From assembly GCF_009807035.1 (NCBI RefSeq), contig NZ_WUBI01000001.1, positions 2,604,001 to 2,668,000 of the forward strand: a stretch of DNA of 64,000 nucleotides, given 5' to 3'. The position numbers were made by a program, and so were the translations under genes. Position 1 is the stretch's first letter. Each line of letters opens with the position of its first letter. The DNA is from Paenibacillus dendrobii. GTDB lineage: Bacteria > Bacillota > Bacilli > Paenibacillales > Paenibacillaceae. The notes beneath the pieces are model-generated. The model did not search any database. It saw only the letters and a program-made list of their open reading frames with translations, and was not told the origin of the DNA. Shown one piece after another: positions 26,188-34,913 of this stretch.

Positions 26188-27078
26188 CTATTCTTCAAAA
26201 AGGGACAATTGGTCCGGCGGCTCCTCCATCTCCGGAAGTTCCAAACCAAGCGATTCCATCAGCTCCATGGCATTGGCAGCTGCATCTCCCCCGGAATTGT
26301 TATTAAATACCACCCAGCAGTTTTGCGTCGATTTGAGTAATTTGTTTATATTTTCTTTCCATTCCAAAAGTTCTCGCTCATTGTAGCGATACAAGTATCG
26401 AACTTCCCGCCAATTGGGTTGTCCGCTTGAATGCCAACCTGCAGCATTTCGTCCATGCAGACGCACGAGCGTAACATCATCACGGGTCGGCTCAAGAATC
26501 GTCGGAATGGATCCTTCACCAGCCTGCGGTTCATCACAAATGGAATGAATCCAGCCTTCTTCCCTCATAAATCCCAGCGTCTTGTCCTTCATCTCCCCCT
26601 CGAACCAGCTTTGATGTCGAAATTCAAGCGCCAGCGGGAATCCGTCCATCCATTCCCGTGTACGGCGCAGCATCTCAACATGCTTCCGGTTGCAATCAAA
26701 CCACGGCGGGTACTGAAACAGAGCGGCTCTGAGCTTGCCTGCCTTCTCCATTTCCTCTACAGACTCCCGAAATGCTCGAAACATGGACTTCGTATCCGGA
26801 TAAGGAATCTTGCCGCGGGCATGACCCGTCATGCCTTGATACGCTTTCACGATGAATCCAAAGGAATCTGGCGTTTGATCGCACCATTTGTGCATCCTTT
26901 CCGGTGAAGGAACCGCATAAAAGGAGCTGTCGAGCTCCACGATCGGAAAACGGTTGCTGTAAACCTTCAGCTTGTCCCCTGTTTTGGTTCCTTTAGGATA
27001 TATATCGTCATGATCTCCCCAGCCCGTAAGGCCGACTAATACATGTTTCTCATCCACAATTGCAGACTTCAATGGCAA
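26188..27078 (-). CDS. DUF72 (YecE-like) protein
   Basis: A 296-residue soluble protein of the DUF72 TIM-barrel family: VGLTGWGDHDDIYPKG near the start, SNRFPIVELDSSFYAVPSPE, FGFIVKAYQGMTGHARG, and VFNNNSGGDAAANAMELMES near the end. Members are widespread and their catalytic role is not settled. The C-terminus is acidic. It is a lone gene with odhA downstream on the same strand, 272 bp away. No operon partner. Confidence 0.88.
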   Translation of the reverse strand: MPLKSAIVDEKHVLVGLTGWGDHDDIYPKGTKTGDKLKVYSNRFPIVELDSSFYAVPSPERMHKWCDQTPDSFGFIVKAYQGMTGHARGKIPYPDTKSMFRAFRESVEEMEKAGKLRAALFQYPPWFDCNRKHVEMLRRTREWMDGFPLALEFRHQSWFEGEMKDKTLGFMREEGWIHSICDEPQAGEGSIPTILEPTRDDVTLVRLHGRNAAGWHSSGQPNWREVRYLYRYNERELLEWKENINKLLKSTQNCWVVFNNNSGGDAAANAMELMESLGLELPEMEEPPDQLSLFEE

Positions 27079-27277
27079 TCGTCCCCATCATCTCATAGTA
27101 TGACCAACTATTTTCTACCAATAACTTTATTCCTTATAATACCCTTTAACCCTCCACAGCCCAAATCGATCAGAAAACCCGAAATTCGCGGAAGAAATCC
27201 CTGGTTTTGAAGCGGCTAACGGATAATCTAATTCTGACATCATAAAAAAAGCCCGCTGTCTTCACATCCGACTCTTC

Positions 27278-27397
27278 CTACGTTATGTTGACCATCCATA
27301 TTTCAATGGCGGTGGAATCTTGTGCCTTAACACCAAAATCACAGCCCATCACCGCTTTCCACTTATCTTTGACGTAAGTTTTGATTGATTGCGAGGC
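27278..27397 (-). pseudogene. Possible gene remnant, 39 codons
   Basis: The 387-bp gap between the DUF72 and YwaF-like genes has no intact gene. On the minus strand one frame between stops reads SQSIKTYVKDKWKAVMGC and then DFGVKAQDSTAIEIWMVNIT. It looks like a coding C-terminus but has no suitable start. It may be the tail of a decayed gene; a CGGGC-T7 half-terminator follows. No family recognised. Confidence 0.25.
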
Positions 27398-27419
27398 TCA
27401 AAATCCCCGCTTGCGTTCA

Positions 27420-27441
27420 ACCATGATATGGATATCATGGT
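27420..27441. promoter_or_regulatory. Perfect 10+10 palindrome, candidate operator
   Basis: ACCATGATAT-GG-ATATCATGGT lies 25 bp before the YwaF-like start and touches an AT-rich -10-like TAATAT. The length and symmetry suggest a dimeric repressor site. Confidence 0.5.
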
Positions 27442-27465
27442 AATATAAACTTTTTAGGGAGAGTT

Positions 27466-28200
27466 ATGTTCATGAGTGAACCGTTTGTCCTGTTCTCTTC
27501 TTCGCATCTTCTCGCGCTCCTGCTGCTCGTCATTACTTCACTCCTTCTCTATGCATTCAAGGGCTTTCTTCAACATAACCCGCGTGGCAAGTCGATCGTC
27601 CGCTACGCCTTAGCCGGCCTGCTGGCAGGTTCCGAAGCCATTCTCGATATCTGGAATATCTCGAAAGGGGCTTGTAGCCCCCGTTACACGCTGCCTTTGG
27701 AGCTTTGCAGTCTGACGCTGCTGCTATCGATCGCAATGCTGTTGACCAAAAGCCGCCTGCTGTATGGCATTCTGTTCTTCGCGGGAATTGGCGGTGCTTT
27801 GCAGGCTCTGATCACGCCCAATCTCGCATATGCCTTTCCGCACATCCGATTCTATCAATTTTTTGCGGCACATATTCTGATCATTCTTGCCTCTCTGTAC
27901 ATGACCTGGATCGAAAATTACAGACCGACGTGGAAATCCATCGGACTGACGATGATATTCTTGAATATTGCCGCCTTGCTTGTCGGAATCGCGGATTATG
28001 AATTGGGTGCCAATTATATGTTTCTGATGCATAAGCCTTCCACCGCCTCCATCCTGGACTTTCTCGGTCCCTACCCAGTATATCTGCTGGCTGAAGAAGG
28101 CATCGCCCTGTTCATCTTCACCATCATGTATCTATTGTTCTTCGTCCTCCCGGGTAAAAGGTCTAATGCGGGTAAAACACGCGGCCATTCGGCAATATAA
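27466..28200 (+). CDS. YwaF/TIGR02206 family integral membrane protein
   Basis: A 244-residue protein with about seven membrane helices, starting with FSSSHLLALLLLVITSLLLY and containing LPLELCSLTLLLSIAMLLT, typical of the YwaF (TIGR02206) family. The function is unknown. GGGAGAG lies 3-4 nt before ATG 27466 and about 10 nt before ATG 27472, so the start may be either. The palindrome at 27420-27441 suggests that it is controlled by a local-type repressor. cysK follows after 99 bp with its own promoter-like AT-rich sequence. Confidence 0.82.
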   Translation: MFMSEPFVLFSSSHLLALLLLVITSLLLYAFKGFLQHNPRGKSIVRYALAGLLAGSEAILDIWNISKGACSPRYTLPLELCSLTLLLSIAMLLTKSRLLYGILFFAGIGGALQALITPNLAYAFPHIRFYQFFAAHILIILASLYMTWIENYRPTWKSIGLTMIFLNIAALLVGIADYELGANYMFLMHKPSTASILDFLGPYPVYLLAEEGIALFIFTIMYLLFFVLPGKRSNAGKTRGHSAI

Positions 28201-28299
28201 AGTGTCCGAATTGTGCATTCTGCCGGGAGGAACTATAATAAACGGATAAGTCTATCGTTTTAGTATGATATAACATCATAAAGGAGCGTTTATATAGCC

Positions 28300-29223
28300 A
28301 TGACACAACCCAAAGTGGTACAAAATATAACTGAGCTTATTGGTCAAACGCCAGCCGTACGGCTCCACCGCCTAACGAGTGCGGAAGATGCCGAGGTATA
28401 CGTGAAGCTGGAATACTATAATCCTAGCGGAAGTGTGAAGGACCGCGCGGCCTTCAATCTGATCGCACAAGCTGAAAAGGATGGGCTGCTGAAGCCCGGT
28501 TCCACGATCATCGAACCTACCAGCGGCAACACCGGCATTGGTCTGGCCATGAACGCGGCAGCCAAAGGTTACCGGGCCATCATGATTATGCCGGACAATA
28601 TGACCAAGGAACGAATCAATATTCTCAAAGCCTATGGAGCAGAGGTCGTCCTGACGCCAGCGGCTGAACGTATGCCTGGAGCCATCCGCAAGGCCGAGGA
28701 GCTGAGCCAAGAGATTCCGAACAGCTTCATTCCGCAGCAATTCGAAAATAAGGCCAATCCTGACATCCATCGGCGCACGACGGCGCTGGAAATTATCGAG
28801 CAAATGGAAGGCCGGCTGGATGCTTTCGTGGCGACGGCAGGAACGGGCGGCACCATCACCGGTACTGGTGAGGTATTGAAGGAGAACATTCCGGGCATCG
28901 GCATCTATGTGGCCGAACCCAAAGGCTCTCCGGTTTTGTCCGGGGGACAGCCAGGGCCTCATAAGCTTGTCGGTACGAGCCCAGGGTTTATCCCGCCGAT
29001 CCTCAACACGAACGTATATGATGAAATTTTTCAGGTGAGCGACGAGGATGCGATTGAGACCACGCGCAGTCTTGCAAGAGAAGAAGGCATTTTGGTCGGA
29101 CCTTCCTCCGGCGCAGCCGTGTGGACCGCACTGCAGGTAGCCCGGCGCCTCGGTCCGGGCAAACGGGTGCTCTGCATCGCCCCGGACACGGGCGAACGCT
29201 ATCTCAGTATGGGGATTTTTTAA
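28300..29223 (+). CDS. cysK: Cysteine synthase A
   Basis: O-acetylserine sulfhydrylase makes cysteine from O-acetylserine and sulfide using PLP. The Schiff-base lysine is Lys47 in YYNPSGSVKDRAAF, the phosphate/substrate loop TSGNTG is at 74-79, and GTGGTITGTGEVLK binds the cofactor phosphate. The 307-residue length is normal. AAAGGAG precedes the ATG. Several changes from housekeeping CysK (for example LREEGILVGPSSGAA instead of AREEGLLVGISSGAA-like) are small, so a CysM-type specificity cannot be excluded. Confidence 0.93.
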   Translation: MTQPKVVQNITELIGQTPAVRLHRLTSAEDAEVYVKLEYYNPSGSVKDRAAFNLIAQAEKDGLLKPGSTIIEPTSGNTGIGLAMNAAAKGYRAIMIMPDNMTKERINILKAYGAEVVLTPAAERMPGAIRKAEELSQEIPNSFIPQQFENKANPDIHRRTTALEIIEQMEGRLDAFVATAGTGGTITGTGEVLKENIPGIGIYVAEPKGSPVLSGGQPGPHKLVGTSPGFIPPILNTNVYDEIFQVSDEDAIETTRSLAREEGILVGPSSGAAVWTALQVARRLGPGKRVLCIAPDTGERYLSMGIF

Positions 29224-29237
29224 AATAAGGGGATCTT

Positions 29238-29278
29238 AAAAAAGCTCCGGCCGAAACGATGATCGTTTCGGCCGGAGC
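29238..29278 (-). terminator. Terminator of the first carbohydrate uptake operon
   Basis: A perfect stem of 18 bp (GCTCCGGCCGAAACGAT and complement) ends in T6 on the minus strand only. It lies about 90 bp after the binding-protein stop and serves that operon rather than cysK. Confidence 0.88.
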
Positions 29279-29365
29279 GGCAGGCAGCAGCAGCGAATGA
29301 ATCCGGCTGTTCCTCTATTGCATATTCCATTGATCCTGTTAGCCGTCCCATTGGGCGGCTATTTG

Positions 29366-30973
29366 CTATTTGACGTTATTGTAACGGTCATACGCATCCG
29401 TACGGATTTTCACCAGCTTATCGAGTCCCATTTCATTTAGCTTTTTCACATAGGCATCCCACTGCTCGTCAATACCGCCTTTGGTAATCCACTGCGCGCG
29501 GTTGGTTCTTACGTAAGTATCGATATCGGTCGTAAGCGTCGGCAGCTCCTGGAATTCTTCTGCGGTGTACATCACGTTCGGGAAAGGCGTCGTTACATAA
29601 TCTTTGCCCAGTTTATCGATTTCAAGTTTCAATCCGTCGCCATTGGCCGGATCCAGGACAATGTTTTTCTCAAAACTTGGGCTTACATACTTCGGACCGA
29701 AGTCGCGAAGGGAGCTGTCCCAGTACCAGGCATCCGCGCTGGTGCCTGCTGGCGGATTCATCAGGGTATACGTGCCGTCATCATTTTTCTTGATAACCGT
29801 GTCGATCGCGCCCCAGAAATTCTGGATGCTGGCTTCATTGGTATAGAACTGGTCTGCCCACCGGGCTACGACTTCAGGATTTTTGCAGGACGTCGTGATC
29901 AGGAGCTCGTTGCGTCTGTAACTAAGTCCGTTCGGATCGCCTACCTGATAACGTTTGCCGTCAGGTCCGGAAATCGTAGGAATCGTCTCATACTGATCCT
30001 TCCACTTGCCGAACACGGCATCCGGCGTCCACTGATGGGTGAACCCTACCAGGGCGACATCCGGATTCTGCTGCTTGGCGGTCAGCATCGTATTATCCTG
30101 CGTGAACAGCTCCTGGTCGATCAGACCTTCCGAGAATAATTTATGAGCCCATTTGATCGCTTCTTTGTATTCGTTCGAGGTTGGATAATAAACCGGCTTG
30201 CCGTCCTTAATCATCATGCTCGTGGCATTCAGATCCGTGATTCCGAAAGGATTGAGCAAATCCATACTGATATCGCCGGAACCGCTGTAAGGAATCTCAT
30301 CCTTTTTGCCGTTGCCGTTCGGGTCGTTTTCCTTGAAGGCCTTCAGCACATTGTAGAGATCGTCGAGCGTTTCAGGTACCTTGAGTCCCAGCTTATCAAG
30401 CCACGCCTTGTTGATGACCGGCTCATTCTGGGTTACCGGCCGGGAAGGAAGCCGTGCCGGTAGCGAATACATTTTTCCGTCCGGGAACGTGCTCAGCTTC
30501 TTCAGCTCAGGCGATTCTTTCATCGCGGCCTTCAAATTCGGCATGTACTGATCGATATAATCGTCGAGCGGACGGAACGAGCTGATGTTATTGACGATAT
30601 CCGAGTCAGAAAAGGCGATATCGCCAAGTACGACATCCGGCAGCGTGCCGCTGGCCAGCATGATCGATTTTTGCTCGGCCCAATCATTGGAGGACATGAC
30701 CTGCCAATTGATTTTGATGTTCGTGTCTTTTTCCAGATTTTGCAGCCATGTATTTTTCGTGAAGGTATCGCCCATATTGCCCCAGCGGACGGTGAGTACG
30801 TTCAGCGTAATCGGCTCTTTCACGATGGGAAGGCCCGTCTTGTTGAATGACCCATCGGTATCGGTGGCTGCTTTGCCTTCTTCTTTACTGCCGCTGCATG
30901 CCGTCATCCCTACCAGAAGCGTAGAGATTACGCCGAGCGTGACCAACAATCTGCCAACTCTTCTTTTACTCAT
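29366..30973 (-). CDS. Carbohydrate ABC transporter binding lipoprotein (LplA/YtcQ-like)
   Basis: The 535-residue product has a lipoprotein signal with lipobox GMTAC, Cys26. It belongs to the large family 1 binding proteins found with LplB/YtcP permeases in Paenibacillus: EPITLNVLTVRWGNM, DPNGNGKKDEIPYSGSGD (a Ca-like loop) and EQWDAYVKKLNEMGLDKLV near the end. These bind oligosaccharides, often from plant polymers. It is the last gene of a permease-permease-binding-protein operon and there is no ATPase gene, so a shared MsmX-type ATPase is expected. The ligand is unknown. Confidence 0.9.
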   Translation of the reverse strand: MSKRRVGRLLVTLGVISTLLVGMTACSGSKEEGKAATDTDGSFNKTGLPIVKEPITLNVLTVRWGNMGDTFTKNTWLQNLEKDTNIKINWQVMSSNDWAEQKSIMLASGTLPDVVLGDIAFSDSDIVNNISSFRPLDDYIDQYMPNLKAAMKESPELKKLSTFPDGKMYSLPARLPSRPVTQNEPVINKAWLDKLGLKVPETLDDLYNVLKAFKENDPNGNGKKDEIPYSGSGDISMDLLNPFGITDLNATSMMIKDGKPVYYPTSNEYKEAIKWAHKLFSEGLIDQELFTQDNTMLTAKQQNPDVALVGFTHQWTPDAVFGKWKDQYETIPTISGPDGKRYQVGDPNGLSYRRNELLITTSCKNPEVVARWADQFYTNEASIQNFWGAIDTVIKKNDDGTYTLMNPPAGTSADAWYWDSSLRDFGPKYVSPSFEKNIVLDPANGDGLKLEIDKLGKDYVTTPFPNVMYTAEEFQELPTLTTDIDTYVRTNRAQWITKGGIDEQWDAYVKKLNEMGLDKLVKIRTDAYDRYNNVK

Positions 30974-31013
30974 TCCCAGATTCCCCCTATTATTGATTCT
31001 CGTCCTAACCGGC

Positions 31014-31928
31014 TCACTCCTTGACCGCTCCGATCATCACCCCCTGGTTAAAATACTTTTGCAAGAATGGATAAACGCACATGATCGGGATCGTGGACAC
31101 GATGATAACGGAGTAACGCATCATATTGGCAAGCCGCAAAGCGATATTGGCTGCTTCGCCGCTGCCGAGGCTGGACTGCATTTGATTCGTGATCAGAATA
31201 TTCCTCAGAATCAGCTGCAGCGGATACAGATTCGGATTTTTCAAATAAATCAAGGCGTTAAAATAGGAATTCCAATAGCCGACGGCGATCCATAACCCAA
31301 GTACGGCGATGATGGCCTTGGAGAGCGGCAGAACGACGAGGGCGTAATACCGGAGGTTGCCGCATCCATCAATCTGGGCCGCCTCCCACAAATCGCTCGG
31401 AATGCTCGTCTGGAAAAAGGTTCTCGCCACGATGATGTCGTACACCACGACCGAGAACGGCAGCACCATTACCAAAAACGTGTTGTACATATGAAAATCG
31501 CGGATGGTCAGGAAGATGGGAATCAGTCCCCCGCTGAAGAACATCGTAAAGATGAAAAACAGCGATATGAACCGGCGGCCGACCAAATCCTTTCTCGACA
31601 GCGCGTAAGCTGCCGACACGTTGACGACCAAACCGATCAGGGTTCCAACGACCGTATACAAAATCGTATTTCGGTACCCGATCCAAATATTTTCATGCTT
31701 TAGCAGCTCTTTATATCCGTCTATCGTGAAGCCTTTCGGGAACAGCCACACCTGTCCGTTGCCAACGGCGGAAGGATCGCTGAAGGAGGCAATCACGATA
31801 AAATACAGCGGATACACGAGAATGAGGAGCAGCAGCACGGCAGCGATATACATCACGACTTCGAGAACACGGTCGGATGCCCTGTTATTGATCTTACCTG
31901 CCGCGGTATTCGTCACAGCTTCCATCAC
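31014..31928 (-). CDS. Carbohydrate ABC permease (LplC/YtcP-like)
   Basis: A 304-residue inner-membrane permease with six helices. The ATPase-coupling EAA loop reads ARTFFQTSIPSDLWEAAQID followed by GCGNLRYY, as in the second permease of binding-protein-dependent sugar importers. It ends with KYFNQGVMIGAVKE, the usual C-terminus of this subfamily. It starts 22 bp after the other permease and ends 40 bp before the binding-protein gene. Confidence 0.93.
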   Translation of the reverse strand: MMEAVTNTAAGKINNRASDRVLEVVMYIAAVLLLLILVYPLYFIVIASFSDPSAVGNGQVWLFPKGFTIDGYKELLKHENIWIGYRNTILYTVVGTLIGLVVNVSAAYALSRKDLVGRRFISLFFIFTMFFSGGLIPIFLTIRDFHMYNTFLVMVLPFSVVVYDIIVARTFFQTSIPSDLWEAAQIDGCGNLRYYALVVLPLSKAIIAVLGLWIAVGYWNSYFNALIYLKNPNLYPLQLILRNILITNQMQSSLGSGEAANIALRLANMMRYSVIIVSTIPIMCVYPFLQKYFNQGVMIGAVKE

Positions 31929-31950
31929 TTGTTTTCAGGCCTCCTTCCCG

Positions 31951-32880
31951 CTACCATAAACTGTTGTCGCTGAGTTTTTTCGAAATTTGATTCACCAGGA
32001 TAAGCAATACAAAGTTAATCAGGGTGTTGAAAAGATTAATGGCCGAGGAAAAGCTGTACTGGCTGCTCAGCAGGCCGATTTTGTACACGTAGGTTGAAAT
32101 GACTTCGCTGGAGGATATGTTCAGATTGTTTTGCATCAGATACACTTTTTCAAACCCGACGCCAAGCAATCCGCCCATCCGGAGAATGAACAAGGTAACC
32201 GCCGTCGGCACCAGCATCGGAATATCGATGTATCGGATTTTTTGCCACCGGCTCGCTCCATCCACCGTCGCCGCTTCATAGAGGCTCGGATCGACCGCAG
32301 ACAAGGCCGCAATGAAAATGATGCTGTCCCATCCGGCATGCTGCCACACATCCGACCACACATACACGCTGCTGAACCAACCGGCCGAGCCCATCAGATT
32401 CGGAGCCTCCGCACCGAACAAACGATAGATATTCCCGATCAGGCCGCTGCCCGGCGAAAACAGGATCAGCATCAACCCCACCATGACGACCGTGGAAATA
32501 AAGTGAGGCATGTAGGTTATGGTCTGGAATACGCGTTTGAACCGATTGACCCGCATCTGATTCACCATAAGCGCCAGCATGATCGGAATCGGAAAAGTGA
32601 CGATACTGTACAGACTGATAATCAGCGTATTTTTGATTGTTATCGTAAATTGATAGGAATGAAAAAACTTTTCGAAGTACTTGAATCCCGCCCAAGGGCT
32701 CCCCGTAATGCCTAAAGCCGGACTGTAATCCTTGAATGCGATCACGACGCCGTACATCGGCTTATAGGCGAACAGCACGAGCAGCACGAAAGCCGGCAGC
32801 AGCAGCACATAAAGTCCCCAATTCCGGCTGATCCGCCCAAGCGTCCGCTGCATCGAACCACCCGTTTGACTTGCTCTCAA
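31951..32880 (-). CDS. Carbohydrate ABC permease (LplB-like)
   Basis: The first gene of the importer operon encodes a six-helix permease whose EAA loop contains DPSLYEAATVDGASRWQKI and which ends KKLSDNSLW. The longest frame begins at 32922, but GGGGGAG (32886-32892) lies 5 nt before TTG at 32880, and ATG at 32853 has no good site, so TTG is preferred. It forms the membrane pore with the permease downstream. The gene is divergent from the YesM/YesN system, which probably activates it. Confidence 0.9.
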   Translation of the reverse strand: MRASQTGGSMQRTLGRISRNWGLYVLLLPAFVLLVLFAYKPMYGVVIAFKDYSPALGITGSPWAGFKYFEKFFHSYQFTITIKNTLIISLYSIVTFPIPIMLALMVNQMRVNRFKRVFQTITYMPHFISTVVMVGLMLILFSPGSGLIGNIYRLFGAEAPNLMGSAGWFSSVYVWSDVWQHAGWDSIIFIAALSAVDPSLYEAATVDGASRWQKIRYIDIPMLVPTAVTLFILRMGGLLGVGFEKVYLMQNNLNISSSEVISTYVYKIGLLSSQYSFSSAINLFNTLINFVLLILVNQISKKLSDNSLW

Positions 32881-32950
32881 ACAGACTCCCCCTTTCTCTT
32901 TTTCATCTGCCGCTCTAAACAATTCTCATTATATCTGCTCGTGCAGGGCA

Positions 32951-33059
32951 TATTCGGACTTCGTCACGGCATTATCCGGACTCTCTCATCCGAAAGCTTG
33001 GTATCTCCCGAAGAAAACTGCCATAATCCGGACTTTTGATTGTCACTATCCGGACTTTC
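32951..33059. repeat. Four phased direct repeats containing CGGACT
   Basis: CGGACT cores lie at 32955, 32977, 33029 and 33051, three of them inside ATCCGGACT. Each pair is spaced 22 bp and the pairs are 52 bp apart, all near whole helical turns. They fill the region between the divergent permease and YesM genes, so they are good candidates for binding sites of the YesN-type AraC regulator encoded here. Confidence 0.6.
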
Positions 33060-33165
33060 GGGAAAATACATAGATTCACACATGTTGTTATGGATGCAGG
33101 TTCTATATAATAACAATTAAAGCGCATACATTATTTTCTATAGGAAGAGATGAGAGAGGATTCTT

Positions 33166-34899
33166 ATGAGGCTGCTGCCCAAAAAGACGGGGAAACCCTA
33201 TCCCGTAAAACACTACGTCAACATTATGCTCTTCATTTTGTTCACGGCACTGATATTGGATTTTATCATTAGCTATGCATCCATATCCATCGTCAAACAG
33301 CAGTCTACAAGATATTTGAGGGATACTGCCGACCTGTACATCAACCGGATCAACCATGATTTTGCGTATATCAACCATTACATGGGCTGGACCTTGGCCA
33401 ACGATGAGATTATGAAAACCATGGATAAATCCCAAACCGCTTCCACTGAATTCCTCAAGTCGAATACTCAACTGCACCAGCGTTTTACGGAGCTCCAGAA
33501 AAATTACGGTCAGGGGTACAATTTTTTCTTCTACATTAAGAATAAGGACTTCTTTTTGAACTGTGCTCCATTAAGCATCCAATATCCCGATTACCTCGAA
33601 CTCAAAAAGCAGGTGATCTCTTACACTCAAGATAAAAATATCTATGAGAGGTTTTATTCCGAGTGGACTCCCATCCACGTAAAGAATAAATATTTCATCA
33701 TTAACATCGTCCCTTATAACGACAGTTATCTGATCTGCTTAATCTCGGCGGATGAGTTAATCCGGCCGCTGAGGGCCATTAATTTGGGAGAAAACGGCTC
33801 CGTATCGCTGATCAATGAAAAACGGGAAAGCATCTCCACCCCCATCGGAGCCCGGGAAAAACAGCTTCAACAAAACACCTTCAAACCTGCCCTCCCCAGC
33901 CTCGTCCAATCGCAAACAACGGTGAGCAGGCAATTTTCCAATGCATCATTCCGCGTACAGATGATTATCCGGTTCGGTACATTCGAGAAGATCATGGTGG
34001 CCCAGCTGCTCATTATACTGCTCGCGCTGATCATTGCCCTAACGTTGTGCGTCGTGATGCTCTACTTTAATAAACGCGTGCTGAAACCCATCCAGTCATT
34101 CTCCGATAATCTGGCCCAACTGAGCGAGGGCGGCAGGGATCCGGATTTCGAAAGCAGCAAACTCATAGAGCTCGAAGACGCCAACCTTCAGTTCAAAATT
34201 TTGATCGAGCAGATTAAAAGGTTCAAAATCGACATCTACGAAAAGGAACTGGATAAGCAGCGGATTCAGCTTGACTACATGAAGCTCCAAATCAAGCCCC
34301 ACTTCTTTTTGAACTGCCTCACAAACATCTACAGTATGGCTCAAATGCAGATGTACAAGGAGATTGAACATATGACCTTGTCTACGTCCAAGTACTTCAG
34401 GTACATCTTTCAGAACGGCCAGAATTTTGTCCGGTTGAAGGATGAAATCGACCATGTCCGGGTATTTCTGGACATTCAACAGCACCGGTACCGGAATGCA
34501 TTTAGATATCAGATCGAAGAGCTGATAGACACGCAGGATATCCATATTCCTCCGCTGGTATTGCAGACTTTTATCGAAAATGCAGTCAAATACGCCGTTT
34601 CCCGGGTAAGCGAAGTTCAGATATCCCTCTCGGTCAGCCGGTTGATCGAACATCATGAAGACATGGCCGTCATCCGGATATCCGATAGTGGACCCGGTTT
34701 TGCTCCTTCCATCCTGGAGAAGCTGGTTAGTGGACACCCGCTCGATCAAAGCGATGGCAACCATATCGGCATCATGAACACCCTGCAGCGGCTGGAACTC
34801 CTTTACCGCCGGAAGGCGGAAATCCGTTTCGGCAACCGCGAGGAAGGCGGCGCTTGCGTGACTCTCATTTTCCCATTTCATCCGCCGGAATCATTGTGA
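33166..34899 (+). CDS. YesM-type sensor histidine kinase
   Basis: The 577-residue protein has an N-terminal membrane helix (about 20-40), an extracellular sensor region, a second helix (about 280-303), a HAMP linker (KRVLKPIQSFSDNLAQLSEG), a HisKA_7TM-like/His_kinase domain with phospho-acceptor His379 in QIKPHFFLNCL, and an ATPase domain with FIENAVKYAV (N box) and DSGPGF (G1). It should phosphorylate the YesN-like regulator encoded 14 bp downstream. The stimulus is probably an extracellular saccharide, judging from the divergent importer operon. Confidence 0.92.
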   Translation: MRLLPKKTGKPYPVKHYVNIMLFILFTALILDFIISYASISIVKQQSTRYLRDTADLYINRINHDFAYINHYMGWTLANDEIMKTMDKSQTASTEFLKSNTQLHQRFTELQKNYGQGYNFFFYIKNKDFFLNCAPLSIQYPDYLELKKQVISYTQDKNIYERFYSEWTPIHVKNKYFIINIVPYNDSYLICLISADELIRPLRAINLGENGSVSLINEKRESISTPIGAREKQLQQNTFKPALPSLVQSQTTVSRQFSNASFRVQMIIRFGTFEKIMVAQLLIILLALIIALTLCVVMLYFNKRVLKPIQSFSDNLAQLSEGGRDPDFESSKLIELEDANLQFKILIEQIKRFKIDIYEKELDKQRIQLDYMKLQIKPHFFLNCLTNIYSMAQMQMYKEIEHMTLSTSKYFRYIFQNGQNFVRLKDEIDHVRVFLDIQQHRYRNAFRYQIEELIDTQDIHIPPLVLQTFIENAVKYAVSRVSEVQISLSVSRLIEHHEDMAVIRISDSGPGFAPSILEKLVSGHPLDQSDGNHIGIMNTLQRLELLYRRKAEIRFGNREEGGACVTLIFPFHPPESL

Positions 34900-34913
34900 A
34901 AGGAGACCTCATA

